From NCBI GenBank assembly GCA_017965765.1, contig JAGCPJ010000029.1:1-64000 (forward strand): 64,000 nucleotides of DNA, given 5' to 3'. Positions 1 through 8,065 of the stretch are shown here, piece by piece. Source of the stretch: Bacteroidales bacterium (GTDB lineage: Bacteria > Bacteroidota > Bacteroidia > Bacteroidales > F082). The position numbers and the translations under genes are program-made. The notes beneath the pieces are model-generated. The model was given only the letters and a program-made list of their open reading frames with translations, did no database searches and was not told where the DNA came from. The stretch's first letter is position 1, and the number at the start of each line of letters is the position of its first letter.

Positions 1-434
1 AGCTTTGCAAGGACACCCGCGGTCCTGTGGCCAGCATCTTCACCCAAGGACTCATCCGTTATCAAGACGGCCAGTCGCTGGAAGAGGTTGAGAAATCAAT
101 CGTTTCCTACGGTTCCGTCGCTGGCGGCAAGCTCGAAAGCGGCCTGAGTTGGATTGGCCTCTGCATCAGCTTGGCTCCTATGTTCGGATTCATGGGTACC
201 GTTATCGGTATGATCCAGGCCTTCGACGCTATCGCCGCTGCCGGTGATATGAGCCCCACGGTCGTTGCCTCCGGTATGAAAGTCGCTTTGTTGACCACCG
301 TGTTCGGTCTGATCGCCGCTATCATCCTTCAGATTTTCTTCAACTTCATCGCTTCAAAAATCGAAAACATCACCAACGACATGGAGAACGCTTCCATCTC
401 GTTCATGGATATTCTTGCTAAGTACAACAAATAA
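1..434 (+). CDS. exbB: MotA/TolQ/ExbB proton channel protein, 5' truncated
   Basis: The gene runs in from before the window; the open frame starts at base 3 and about 143 C-terminal residues are visible. ExbB forms the inner-membrane proton-channel pentamer that, with ExbD, powers TonB-dependent outer-membrane transport. The visible part has two long hydrophobic segments separated by a short loop, with the family-typical stretch GFMGTVIGMIQAF in the first and a Thr/Gly-containing VALLTTVFGLIAAI in the second. It heads an operon with a small membrane protein and two exbD genes. The family assignment is firm; whether the system serves TonB or a Tol/gliding-type function cannot be told from this fragment. 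Confidence 0.9.
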   Translation, partial: LCKDTRGPVASIFTQGLIRYQDGQSLEEVEKSIVSYGSVAGGKLESGLSWIGLCISLAPMFGFMGTVIGMIQAFDAIAAAGDMSPTVVASGMKVALLTTVFGLIAAIILQIFFNFIASKIENITNDMENASISFMDILAKYNK

Positions 435-445
435 AATTGATAATC

Positions 446-898
446 ATGAAAGGTAAGCTTAATATTGCAAGATGGGTATTTCTTGCCTTGGCTGCTGTTA
501 CCGTCATCATTGCGGTTTTATACTACCTCGTAGTGGGTACGATAAAGCCGGAATATCAGGCTGGTAACCCGACGCCTCGTGCAGACTTATTCCTGAATTG
601 GGGCTACATCTTGATTATTCTTGGTATCGTTGCTGCATTGATCTCTGCCGTCGTCGCCGCTCTGGTGAAAGGCGTGAATGTGAAAAAGATCTTGTTCGCA
701 GTCGGTGCCATCGTTATTATTGGACTTGTAGCATTCCTAATATCAAGAGGCAGTTTCGGCGTTCCTTACCAAGCTGCCGACCACCTGTACTCAGGCAGAA
801 CCCACGGCTGGGTTGAACTCGGCCTCAACTTCTTCTATGTAACCCTCGGAGTTAGCATAATTTGTATTATCTATTCAGCTATTAGATCAGGTAAATAA
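446..898 (+). CDS. Small four-helix membrane protein in the exbB-exbD operon
   Basis: A 150-residue protein with four predicted membrane segments (roughly residues 9-30, 50-72, 78-98 and 125-146) and no soluble domain. The ATG was chosen over an upstream in-frame TTG because it lies 11 bases after the exbB stop and opens directly into a positively charged residue before helix one. I do not recognise a named family. Its place between exbB and exbD, with 11-base gaps on both sides, implies it is co-translated with the proton channel and may be an accessory subunit; that role is inference from position only. Confidence 0.75.
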   Translation: MKGKLNIARWVFLALAAVTVIIAVLYYLVVGTIKPEYQAGNPTPRADLFLNWGYILIILGIVAALISAVVAALVKGVNVKKILFAVGAIVIIGLVAFLISRGSFGVPYQAADHLYSGRTHGWVELGLNFFYVTLGVSIICIIYSAIRSGK

Positions 899-909
899 AA
901 CATTTCATC

Positions 910-1473
910 ATGGCCAAGAAAACTCCAGAAATCAATTCTAGTTCGCAGGCTGACATAGCATTCTTGCTGTTGTGTTTCTTCCTGATGACCACCTCCATGG
1001 ACGTGGACTACGGTATCACCCGTCGTCTGCCTCCTCCAGTGGAACAAAACGACGATGACGTCAAGGTCAAGGAAAGAAACGTGATGAATGTTCTGATTAA
1101 CAAGAATAACAAGCTGATGATCAACGGTCGTCCATCCGACATCTCGTTGCTCAAGGAAGAAGCCAAACACTTCATGACTCCTCGTCCGGGCGATGAAACC
1201 GCTCCGGAAGTGGAACCCAAGAACATCGAAATGCTGGGCGAAGTCATGATGTCTAAAGGCGTCATCTCGCTGCAGAACGACCGCGGTACATCGTATGCTA
1301 TGTATATCAGTGTGCAGAATGAGCTGGCACGCGCCTTCAATGAACTGAAGGAAGCAATGGCATGGAAACACTTCCATAAACATCTCGACCAGCTCAACGA
1401 GGATCAAACCAAAGCCATCGGCGAAGCTGTGCCAGTGCGTGTCAGCGAAGCAGAACCTGTTGAAATTCGTTAA
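910..1473 (+). CDS. exbD: ExbD/TolR biopolymer transport protein (first copy)
   Basis: ExbD is the single-span partner of ExbB; the Asp in its N-terminal helix carries protons. Here that residue is Asp15 in SQADIAFLLLCFFLMTTSM, followed by a periplasmic domain. At 187 residues it is longer than the usual 130-150 because of an inserted segment around residues 85-110 and a C-terminal tail containing HFHKHL. Bacteroidota commonly carry two consecutive and different exbD genes after exbB, and this is the first. The start is the only ATG before the membrane helix. Confidence 0.92.
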   Translation: MAKKTPEINSSSQADIAFLLLCFFLMTTSMDVDYGITRRLPPPVEQNDDDVKVKERNVMNVLINKNNKLMINGRPSDISLLKEEAKHFMTPRPGDETAPEVEPKNIEMLGEVMMSKGVISLQNDRGTSYAMYISVQNELARAFNELKEAMAWKHFHKHLDQLNEDQTKAIGEAVPVRVSEAEPVEIR

Positions 1474-1476
1474 TAA

Positions 1477-1482
1477 AGGAGG
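1477..1482 (+). promoter_or_regulatory. Perfect Shine-Dalgarno before second exbD
   Basis: AGGAGG lies eight bases before the ATG of the second exbD. Bacteroidota genes usually lack such a site, and most other starts in this window show only A-rich leaders, so it stands out and fixes this start codon. Confidence 0.7.
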
Positions 1483-1490
1483 AATTAACT

Positions 1491-1958
1491 ATGGGTAAAT
1501 TTAGAAAAGAAGGTAAAAAAGAAGTGCCACAAGTGAGCACCTCGTCATTGCCGGACATCGTTTACATGTTGATTTTCTTCTTTATGATCACGACCTCAAT
1601 GCGTGATGTGGAACTGAAAGTCAAGACCGCTATGCCTAAGGCACCAGAAATCGCCAAACTCGAAAAGAAAGCTTTGGTGAGCTCTATCTACATCGGCCCT
1701 CCGCGTGACGCAAAACTCGGTACCGAGTCGCGTATCCAGCTGAACGACCAGTTCGCCCGACCGGAAGATATCCCGGACTGGGTGCTCCAAGAACGTGAAG
1801 CCCGTAGCGAGGCCGACCGCCCCCTGTTGACCACCGCCCTCAAGGTGCACAAAGAAACCCGTATGGGTGTCGTCACCGACGTCAAACAAGAGCTTCGTAA
1901 AGTGGGTGCCTTCCGTATCAACTATACGACCCTCAAAGGCAGCGCGCTGGACAACTAA
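1491..1958 (+). CDS. exbD: ExbD/TolR biopolymer transport protein (second copy)
   Basis: A 155-residue second ExbD with a basic N-terminus (residues 1-11), the proton-carrying Asp22 in LPDIVYMLIFFFMITTSM, and a periplasmic domain. It ends with the typical fold elements where a peptide resembling VKQELRKVGAFRINY precedes the C-terminus. It is the last gene of the operon and is followed by an intrinsic terminator. Its sequence differs clearly from the first copy, as expected for the paired ExbD subunits of this phylum, which may form heterodimers in the pore (inference). Confidence 0.92.
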   Translation: MGKFRKEGKKEVPQVSTSSLPDIVYMLIFFFMITTSMRDVELKVKTAMPKAPEIAKLEKKALVSSIYIGPPRDAKLGTESRIQLNDQFARPEDIPDWVLQEREARSEADRPLLTTALKVHKETRMGVVTDVKQELRKVGAFRINYTTLKGSALDN

Positions 1959-1985
1959 GGGTGACTGTCAACCTGAAAAGAAAAA

Positions 1986-2011
1986 GGATGCCATTCGGCA
2001 TCCTTTTTTTT
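1986..2011 (+). terminator. Intrinsic terminator of the exb operon
   Basis: Seven-base-pair stem GGATGCC / GGCATCC with a four-base loop followed by eight T. An A-run precedes it, so it may also stop transcription from the tRNA on the opposite strand. Confidence 0.88.
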
Positions 2012-2012
2012 G

Positions 2013-2086
2013 TGGTCCCACTAGGGCTTGAACCTAGGACCTACTGATTATGAGTCAGTTGCTCTAACCAACTGCGCTATGGGACC
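2013..2086 (-). tRNA. tRNA with CAU anticodon (probably Met)
   Basis: Reading the minus strand gives a full cloverleaf: acceptor GGTCCCA pairing with TGGGACC, D arm GCGC...GAGC, anticodon stem ACTGA/TCAGT with loop CTCATAA, T arm CTAGG-TTCAAGC-CCTAG and discriminator A. The 3' CCA is not encoded. Anticodon CAU means elongator Met or the Ile2 tRNA with modified C34; the first G-C acceptor pair argues against the initiator. Met versus Ile2 is not resolved by eye. Confidence 0.9.
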
Positions 2087-2111
2087 GCAATTTCCTCGCG
2101 GAATTGCCCTG

Positions 2112-2119
2112 CAAAGATA
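2112..2119 (-). promoter_or_regulatory. Promoter -7 box for the tRNA
   Basis: TATCTTTG on the minus strand fits the Bacteroidota TAnnTTTG box and lies 25 bases before the mature tRNA. The leader between them contains a small inverted repeat (GCAATT...AATTGC). Confidence 0.6.
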
Positions 2120-2132
2120 CAAATTATTTGGG

Positions 2133-2164
2133 ATTTAAAGATTTAAAGATTTAAAGATTTAAAG
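2133..2164. repeat. Octamer tandem array (ATTTAAAG x4)
   Basis: Four exact copies of an 8-base unit. The dusB stop codon (TAA) lies inside the third unit, so the last few dusB codons are repeat sequence. Confidence 0.9.
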
Positions 2165-3143
2165 ATCGGGAAGACTGATTCTCAATTTCCATGAGGATGG
2201 AATTCACTTCAGACGCCGTTTTGGCTTCCATCAGCCTCATCTTGAAAGGCTTGAAGTTTGGATACCCCTTGAAATAAGCCGACCAATGCTTCCGGATCTC
2301 CATGACGGCGACACGCTCGCCCTTCCAGTCCACCGATCGCTCCAAGTGGATCTTGGCCACCCTCACACGCTCCTGAAGGTCGGGCCTGGGCATCACCTCG
2401 CCCGTCTCCAAGTACCTTCGAATCTCCCTGAACAACCAGGGATTGCCATAGGTGGCACGCCCAATCATCAAGCCATCCACCCCGTAAGTGTCCCTGTAGC
2501 GCTTCGCCGAAGGCCCATCCACCACGTCGCCATTGCCGATGATCGGGATGTGCATCCGGGGATTGTCTTTCACCGCCCCAATCAACGTCCAGTCCGCGGG
2601 TTCGCTATATTTGGTGGTGCGCAACCTGCCGTGGATGGTCAAGGCTGCAATGCCTGCATCCTGAAGACGCTCGGCAATGTCAACAATCTCCTTGTGCGCC
2701 TCGTCGTACCCTAACCGGGTCTTCACCGTCACTGGGATGTCCACGGCCTTCACCACCGCCTCCGTGATGGCCACCATCTTCGGGATGTCGTTCATGATAC
2801 CGGAACCAGCTCCCTTGGAAGCCACCTTCTTTACGGGACATCCGAAATTGATGTCGATCAAGTCTGGATGCGCTGTCGCCGCATACTTGGCGGCGGCTAC
2901 CATGGGCTCCACGGCATTGCCGAAGATCTGCACCCCGAAAGGCCTTTCGAACGCATCGAAGTCCAACTTCTTGATGCTTTTCTCACTGTCGCGAATCAAC
3001 CCATCCGAGGAGATGAACTCGGAATAGACCAAATCGGCCCCGAAAAGTTTGCAAAGGTAACGGAACGGCGGATCCGAAACGTCTTCCATGGGCGCCAACA
3101 ACAGGGGGTAATGATCAAATTCTATGTTCGCAATCTTATACAT
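2151..3143 (-). CDS. dusB: tRNA-dihydrouridine synthase
   Basis: A flavoenzyme that reduces specific uridines in the tRNA D-loop using NADPH. The TIM-barrel signatures are present: LLLAPMEDVSDPPFR near the N-terminus, the catalytic Cys102 in DINFGCPVKKVASKGAGS, VTVKTRLG, LTIHGRLRTT and PIIGNGDV. Its 330 residues are normal for the DusB branch. The ATG at 3143 was chosen over an upstream TTG because the protein then begins MYKIANIEFD as in relatives. A divergent promoter pair separates it from the CPBP gene. The C-terminal SLNL and stop codon come from an octamer array. Confidence 0.93.
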   Translation of the reverse strand: MYKIANIEFDHYPLLLAPMEDVSDPPFRYLCKLFGADLVYSEFISSDGLIRDSEKSIKKLDFDAFERPFGVQIFGNAVEPMVAAAKYAATAHPDLIDINFGCPVKKVASKGAGSGIMNDIPKMVAITEAVVKAVDIPVTVKTRLGYDEAHKEIVDIAERLQDAGIAALTIHGRLRTTKYSEPADWTLIGAVKDNPRMHIPIIGNGDVVDGPSAKRYRDTYGVDGLMIGRATYGNPWLFREIRRYLETGEVMPRPDLQERVRVAKIHLERSVDWKGERVAVMEIRKHWSAYFKGYPNFKPFKMRLMEAKTASEVNSILMEIENQSSRSLNL

Positions 3144-3158
3144 GGATGGATTTTGCCA

Positions 3159-3166
3159 CAAAAATA
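3159..3166 (-). promoter_or_regulatory. Promoter -7 box for dusB
   Basis: TATTTTTG on the minus strand, 15 bases before the dusB ATG; back to back with the box for the CPBP gene. Confidence 0.6.
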
Positions 3167-3167
3167 C

Positions 3168-3175
3168 TACTTTTG
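3168..3175 (+). promoter_or_regulatory. Promoter -7 box for the CPBP-thiL operon
   Basis: TACTTTTG matches TAnnTTTG and sits 11 bases before the first ATG of the CPBP gene. Confidence 0.6.
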
Positions 3176-3186
3176 CAGTTGATTAG

Positions 3187-4065
3187 ATGAACGCTATGGA
3201 CGAATTCAAGAAAAATCTCAAAGAAACCACGGGGTTCCGGATCTTTGTCTATCTTCTGGCACTGCTGCTGTGCTCCTTGGCAGGTACCGTGGTGACCCTG
3301 TTCCTCGCCGTGGGCAACGACATCCAGTTGCTGAAGTTGGGACAGGCCATCAGCTCCGTGTTGATGTTTGTCGCACCTCCGCTGATTCTCTATGCCTTCA
3401 CCCGGAAACGGCCGCTTCATGAAATTGGTTTCCGGAAAGTCAACCCCTGGTGGATGCTGCTCATAGGAGTCGCCTTGATGTTCGTGTCGCTGCCCGTGAC
3501 CAACCTGCTGACTGCTTGGAACGAAAAGATGAACTTTGGCGCCACGTTCGAGTCGCTGGAATCCATGCTGAAGCAGATGGAGGACATGGCCGGGGACCTC
3601 ACGGAACGCATGCTCAAGGTGGACACCATCGGCGGCTTGCTGGTCAACCTGCTGGTCATTGCCTTGATTCCCGCCATCGGTGAAGAGCTTACCTTCCGTG
3701 GCGTGGTGCAACAGAGCCTCGTCAAAGGCTGCAAGAATGCCCATGTGGGAATCATCCTCTCCGCAGCCATCTTCTCATTCATCCATTTCCAGTTCTATGG
3801 CTTCCTGCCCCGCATGTTCCTCGGCATCATCTTGGGTTACATGTTCTATTATTCGGGGTCGTTGTGGACAAGCATCTTGATGCACTTCATCAATAACGGT
3901 ACCGCTGTGGTGGTCGCATACCTGGAACAGAAAGGGCTGTCACAGGTGGATGCCGAGCATTTTGGCGCCACCGAGAGCGTCTGGATGATTGTCGCAAGCG
4001 TGGTCGTTACCCTGGGACTCCTTTTCTTAAGTAACAAAATAAAACAAAAATATGGAAGAAAATAA
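3187..4065 (+). CDS. CPBP family intramembrane metalloprotease
   Basis: A multi-span membrane protein of 292 residues in the CAAX-protease/bacteriocin-processing (ABI) family. The catalytic motifs are visible: Glu166-Glu167 with Arg171 in EELTFRGVVQ, His200 in SFIHFQFYG, and His233 in SILMHFINN. About seven or eight hydrophobic helices are apparent. Substrate is unknown, as for most of the family. An alternative start lies three codons in. The 3' end overlaps thiL by 14 bases, which implies co-translation, though no functional link to thiamine synthesis is evident. Confidence 0.9.
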   Translation: MNAMDEFKKNLKETTGFRIFVYLLALLLCSLAGTVVTLFLAVGNDIQLLKLGQAISSVLMFVAPPLILYAFTRKRPLHEIGFRKVNPWWMLLIGVALMFVSLPVTNLLTAWNEKMNFGATFESLESMLKQMEDMAGDLTERMLKVDTIGGLLVNLLVIALIPAIGEELTFRGVVQQSLVKGCKNAHVGIILSAAIFSFIHFQFYGFLPRMFLGIILGYMFYYSGSLWTSILMHFINNGTAVVVAYLEQKGLSQVDAEHFGATESVWMIVASVVVTLGLLFLSNKIKQKYGRK

Positions 4066-5104
4066 AGATATTCGTACGGAACTTGACGCGTTGGGCGAGT
4101 TTGGACTCATCGATCAGTTGACCCAGGACTTCCCTTTGCGTAACCCTTCTAGCTTGAAAGGCGTCGGCGATGATGCAGCCATCATCAATCACGAAGGCGA
4201 CAGGACCTTGGTATCGGTGGACCTCCTTCTCGAAGGCATCCATTTCGACATGACCTATACGCCTTTGAAGCATCTGGGCTATAAAGCCGCAGTGGTGAAT
4301 TTCTCCGACATCTATGCCATGAACGGCACCCCAACCCAGATCGTGGTCGGTTTGGGGGTCTCCAACCGTTATTCCGTGGAAGCCTTGGATGAACTGTACG
4401 CCGGCATCCGCCTGGCTTGCGAGGCTTACAACGTCGATCTCGTCGGAGGCGATACCACCAGCAGTAGGTCGGGTCTCGTGATTTCCATCACGGTCATCGG
4501 TGTGGCCAAGGAAACGGAGGTCGTTTGTCGCAGCGGAGCAAAGCCCAACGACTTGCTGTGCGTGAGCGGTGACCTTGGCGGTGCCTACATGGGTTTGTTG
4601 ATCCTTGAACGGGAGAAGGCTGAGTATCTGGCCAACCCCAACATGCAACCCCAACTGAAAGGCTTCGACTATGTGCTGCAACGTCAGCTGAAACCCGAAG
4701 CGCGTAAGGATATCGTCGCCCGTCTGAAAGAAGCGGGGGTCAAGCCGACCTCGATGATTGACATCTCCGACGGTCTGGCCTCCGAGATCCTGCATCTCTG
4801 CAAGGCATCAGGCGTAGGTTGCCAATTGTATGAAAACAAGATCCCGCTGGATCCTACCACCTCGAAACTGGCCAAAGATTTCCAAATCGTCCCCAGTGTT
4901 GCCGCCTTGAATGGGGGAGAGGACTACGAGCTGCTCTTCACGGTCGATCAAAAGGATTATGAGAAAATCCAAAGGCTTTCCGACGACATCACGGTCATCG
5001 GCTATATGACAGCTGACAAAGGTATCACCGAGTTGGTTACCCCAGATAATCATGTCATTCCTTTAAAGGCGCAAGGATGGGACCATTTTAAAACGGAAAA
5101 CTGA
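4052..5104 (+). CDS. thiL: Thiamine-monophosphate kinase
   Basis: ThiL phosphorylates thiamine monophosphate to thiamine diphosphate with ATP. Family motifs run in order: GVGDDAAI (Mg/ATP binding), SVDLLLEGIHFD, LVGGDTTSS, MIDISDGLASEILHLC and NGGEDYELLF. At 350 residues it is normal length. It overlaps the preceding CPBP gene. Its final codons, for Lys-Thr-Glu-Asn, and its TGA stop fall inside a heptamer tandem array that continues toward uvrC, so the true ancestral C-terminus may have ended slightly earlier. Confidence 0.94.
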   Translation: MEENKDIRTELDALGEFGLIDQLTQDFPLRNPSSLKGVGDDAAIINHEGDRTLVSVDLLLEGIHFDMTYTPLKHLGYKAAVVNFSDIYAMNGTPTQIVVGLGVSNRYSVEALDELYAGIRLACEAYNVDLVGGDTTSSRSGLVISITVIGVAKETEVVCRSGAKPNDLLCVSGDLGGAYMGLLILEREKAEYLANPNMQPQLKGFDYVLQRQLKPEARKDIVARLKEAGVKPTSMIDISDGLASEILHLCKASGVGCQLYENKIPLDPTTSKLAKDFQIVPSVAALNGGEDYELLFTVDQKDYEKIQRLSDDITVIGYMTADKGITELVTPDNHVIPLKAQGWDHFKTEN

Positions 5105-5130
5105 AAACGGAAAACTGAAAACGGAAACGG
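5090..5130. repeat. Heptamer array AAAACGG/AAAACTG
   Basis: Five full 7-base units alternating AAAACGG and AAAACTG plus a six-base remnant. It supplies the thiL stop codon and fills the stretch where an upstream start for uvrC might be expected. Confidence 0.9.
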
Positions 5131-5147
5131 ACAACTTAGAAACCATA

Positions 5148-6917
5148 TTGAAGACTATCCCCAACAAGCCGGGGGTTTACCGTTACTATGACAAGGACGG
5201 TAACATCATCTATGTGGGTAAGGCGAAGAACCTCAAACGTAGGGTTTCTAGCTATTTCAACAAGGAACAGACGGGCAAGACGCGGGTGTTGGTGAGTCGC
5301 ATCGCCGACATCAAATTCATCGTGGTGGAGTCGGAATCGGAGGCCTTGCTGCTGGAAAACAACCTCATCAAGCAGTTCAAGCCTCGTTACAACATCATGC
5401 TCAAGGATGACAAGACTTATCCTTGGATCTGCATCAAGAACGAGCCTTACCCCCGGGTGTTCCTTACCCGCAAGAAGGTCAACGACGGCTCGGAATACTA
5501 CGGCCCTTATCCTTCGGTACGCACGGCACATCTGCTCCTCGACTTGCTGCAATCGGCCTACCAGATTCGTTCGTGCAAGACGACCTTGCTGCCCGCCCAT
5601 GTGGAGAAAGGGAAATACCGCATCTGCCTGGAATACCATATCCATAAGTGTTCTGGGCCTTGCGAGGGTCACGTTTCTCTCGAGGACTATCGCAACATGA
5701 TTGCTGAGGTGCGTGAGGTGATTCGTGGCAACTTACAGGGTGTCCTTCGGGAACTGAAGGAGGCGATGATGGACCATGCCTCCAGGATGGAGTTCGAGGA
5801 AGCGCAAGTCATCAAGGAGAAGTATGACCTCTTGGAGAACTATCGTAGCCGTTCCACGGTGGTAAGTTCCACCATTCACAATGTCGATGTGTTTTCCTTC
5901 GTGGATGCCACAACACTGTTTTACGTGAATTACATGAAGGTCGCAGAGGGGGCCGTAGTGCAGTCGCATACCGTCGAAATCAAACGTAAGTTGGAAGAGT
6001 CGCCGGAGGAACTGCTGTCCTTGGCGGTGACGGAGTTGCGGCAGCAGTTCGACAGCTCGTCTCGTGAGATCGTTTTGCCCATGAAATTGGATTTCGACTT
6101 GGGGGAGGTGACCGTCACCGTGCCGCAACGTGGCGACAAGATGAAGCTTCTGGAACTCTCCCGACGCAATGCCATGCAGTATCGTATGGATCTGGAGAAA
6201 CAACGCACCTTGGTGGATCCTGAACGGCATCAGAAACGGGTGCTCAACCAATTGAAAGATGCCTTGCATCTTCCCGTATTACCTGAAGTGATCGAATGTT
6301 TCGACAATTCCAACTTCCAGGGGGATTATCCGGTGGCGGCCATGGTGCAGTTCGTCAATGGCAAGCCCAACAAGAGTGCTTACCGCCATTTCAACATCAA
6401 GACGGTGGTCGGGGCGGACGACTATGCGACCATGAAAGAGGTGGTGCGCCGCCGTTATTCCAGGCTGCTGGAAGAGGAGAAGCCACTGCCTGACCTCATC
6501 GTCACTGATGGTGGGAAAGGACAGATGGAGGTGGTCCGTCAGGTGTTGCAGGACGAGCTTCATGTGGACATTGCCATTGCGGGTTTGGTCAAGGACGACC
6601 GTCACCGTACTCGGGAGATGCTGTTTGGCTTCCCTCCCAAGGAGGTCGGTATCAAGCCGGATTCTGAGATCTTCCGTCTGATGACGCAGATTCAGGACGA
6701 GGTTCACCGTTTTGCCATCACCCATCACAGAAAGCAATTCGAGAAGGGCTTCATCCATTCGGAGTTGGCCGACATCAAAGGTATCGGGAAGGCCACGGCC
6801 GAGAAGTTGTTGCTGGAACTGAAGTCCGTAAAAGCAATCAAGGAAGCCTCGCTAGAGCGCTTGGCTTCCTTGATTGGACCGGCAAAGGCGAAGATAGTCT
6901 TCGACCATTTCCGTTGA
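5148..6917 (+). CDS. uvrC: Excinuclease ABC subunit C
   Basis: UvrC makes both incisions during nucleotide excision repair with UvrAB. The order of parts is complete: GIY-YIG nuclease (residues 5-80, PGVYRYYDKDGNIIYVGKAK), a UVR motif near 205-235, the RNase H-like second nuclease beginning ECFDNSNFQG, and a C-terminal helix-hairpin-helix (IKGIGKATAEKLL). Only a TTG can serve as start: the frame is open from 5067 but has no ATG before the GIY-YIG domain. Relatives have several more residues upstream, so a non-standard start slightly earlier is possible. Its stop codon abuts the tonB stop on the other strand. Confidence 0.92.
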   Translation: MKTIPNKPGVYRYYDKDGNIIYVGKAKNLKRRVSSYFNKEQTGKTRVLVSRIADIKFIVVESESEALLLENNLIKQFKPRYNIMLKDDKTYPWICIKNEPYPRVFLTRKKVNDGSEYYGPYPSVRTAHLLLDLLQSAYQIRSCKTTLLPAHVEKGKYRICLEYHIHKCSGPCEGHVSLEDYRNMIAEVREVIRGNLQGVLRELKEAMMDHASRMEFEEAQVIKEKYDLLENYRSRSTVVSSTIHNVDVFSFVDATTLFYVNYMKVAEGAVVQSHTVEIKRKLEESPEELLSLAVTELRQQFDSSSREIVLPMKLDFDLGEVTVTVPQRGDKMKLLELSRRNAMQYRMDLEKQRTLVDPERHQKRVLNQLKDALHLPVLPEVIECFDNSNFQGDYPVAAMVQFVNGKPNKSAYRHFNIKTVVGADDYATMKEVVRRRYSRLLEEEKPLPDLIVTDGGKGQMEVVRQVLQDELHVDIAIAGLVKDDRHRTREMLFGFPPKEVGIKPDSEIFRLMTQIQDEVHRFAITHHRKQFEKGFIHSELADIKGIGKATAEKLLLELKSVKAIKEASLERLASLIGPAKAKIVFDHFR

Positions 6918-7592
6918 TTACTGCAGCTTGAAGACGATAGGCAGGATGTAGGATACACGCACGGCCTTGCCACGCTGTCTTCCTGGCTTCCACTTCGGCA
7001 TGGCTTTCACCACGCGGACTGCCTCTTCGTCGCAGCCACCGCCGAGAGAACGCATCACGTTGACATTGGAGACGGAACCGTCGGGTTCAACAACGAAGTT
7101 GACGAACACACGGCCTTGGATGCCGCTCTCACGAGCCATCTGAGGATACTTGATGTTCTTGGAGAGATAGTCGGTGAGTTTGTTCAAACCGCCAGGATAT
7201 TCAGGCATCTCTTCCACGATGGTGAACACCTCGGCTTCTACGACTTCTTCCTCTTCGACTTCAGGAGCGACGTATTCTTCGATGACTTCATTCTGGTCCA
7301 CATCGGCGTTGATTTCGATGTCTTCCACTTCCACGTCATCTTCCACGACTTGGATCTGGGTGGTCTGCTTGGGAACTTCCACAGGCTGTGGCTTCTGTTC
7401 CTGCTTCGTGATCTCAACCATTTCCTCTTCGACGATCTCAACGGTTCTGTCGATATCGGCGAATTCGCGTTTGTCATAACTCTTGATTTCGAATACAACC
7501 CAAGCAACAGCTAAGCTGATGATAAGGCCTATCTGCGTGAACATCAATTTCTTGTTCTCGAGATTTGCTTTAGGTGATTTTTTCTCTTCCAT
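6918..7592 (-). CDS. tonB: TonB family energy transducer
   Basis: TonB spans the periplasm and passes energy from ExbB/ExbD to outer-membrane receptors. The protein has a short cytoplasmic part, one membrane helix (about residues 19-38), a long acidic Glu/Val-rich periplasmic linker with a Pro/Gln patch, and a C-terminal TonB domain (PEYPGGLNKLTDYLSKNIKY ... GSVSNVNVMRSLGGGC). At 224 residues it is typical for the phylum. The ATG at 7592 was chosen because it leads into the charged segment before the helix; nine extra upstream codons look like leader. It probably follows gcvH and a VanZ-like gene in one transcript. Confidence 0.92.
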   Translation of the reverse strand: MEEKKSPKANLENKKLMFTQIGLIISLAVAWVVFEIKSYDKREFADIDRTVEIVEEEMVEITKQEQKPQPVEVPKQTTQIQVVEDDVEVEDIEINADVDQNEVIEEYVAPEVEEEEVVEAEVFTIVEEMPEYPGGLNKLTDYLSKNIKYPQMARESGIQGRVFVNFVVEPDGSVSNVNVMRSLGGGCDEEAVRVVKAMPKWKPGRQRGKAVRVSYILPIVFKLQ

Positions 7593-7648
7593 GGTTATTG
7601 TGTTTTTAATAATTCGCAAAACTTTTCCGTTGCGAAATTAGTAATATT

Positions 7649-8062
7649 TTATTTATAAAACGAACGATTGGGCAAATTATTTCCTTTTCTGTACAAAAAA
7701 TAGAACAAAAGGGTGCCCAAGAGGCTTCCGACAAGGTCGGCGATCCAGTCATAGACGCTACCGGTCCGTTTGGGGATGAGTTGTTCTTGCATGATTTCCG
7801 TGAGGGCTCCGTAGGCAATGCTGATGGCAAGCACAACCAAAAGAGCCTTGCGCCGATAGGCTTTACCCTGTTCCAGGTAGGACTTGCGATAGCCCCATAA
7901 GGTGAGGAAGGCAAACCCCATGTACATGATGGCATGGACGATCTTATCCTGTCCCCAAGGGTTCTTCGGAGGGGAAAACAAAGAACCCGGCAGTCCTGTC
8001 AGCACAAGGATCACCAAGGCACATAGGACTCCCGGGTAGCTATTTCTAGTGAATCGCTCCAA
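7649..8062 (-). CDS. VanZ-like membrane protein
   Basis: A 137-residue protein with four hydrophobic segments. The VanZ-like signature is the Asp-Lys-x-x-H motif (QDKIVHAIMYMGFAFLTL) in the second segment and the conserved Glu/Asp positions in ALTEIMQEQL and SVYDWIADLVGSLLG. VanZ-like proteins are widespread and mostly uncharacterised; the name comes from a teicoplanin-resistance gene and does not by itself imply resistance here. It starts three bases after the gcvH stop. Confidence 0.82.
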   Translation of the reverse strand: MERFTRNSYPGVLCALVILVLTGLPGSLFSPPKNPWGQDKIVHAIMYMGFAFLTLWGYRKSYLEQGKAYRRKALLVVLAISIAYGALTEIMQEQLIPKRTGSVYDWIADLVGSLLGTLLFYFLYRKGNNLPNRSFYK

Positions 8063-8065
8063 GGA

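Noticed and set aside
7649..8062. Calling the VanZ-like gene an antibiotic-resistance gene
   Set aside because: VanZ-like proteins are common and mostly uncharacterised; there is no vancomycin-type cluster here.
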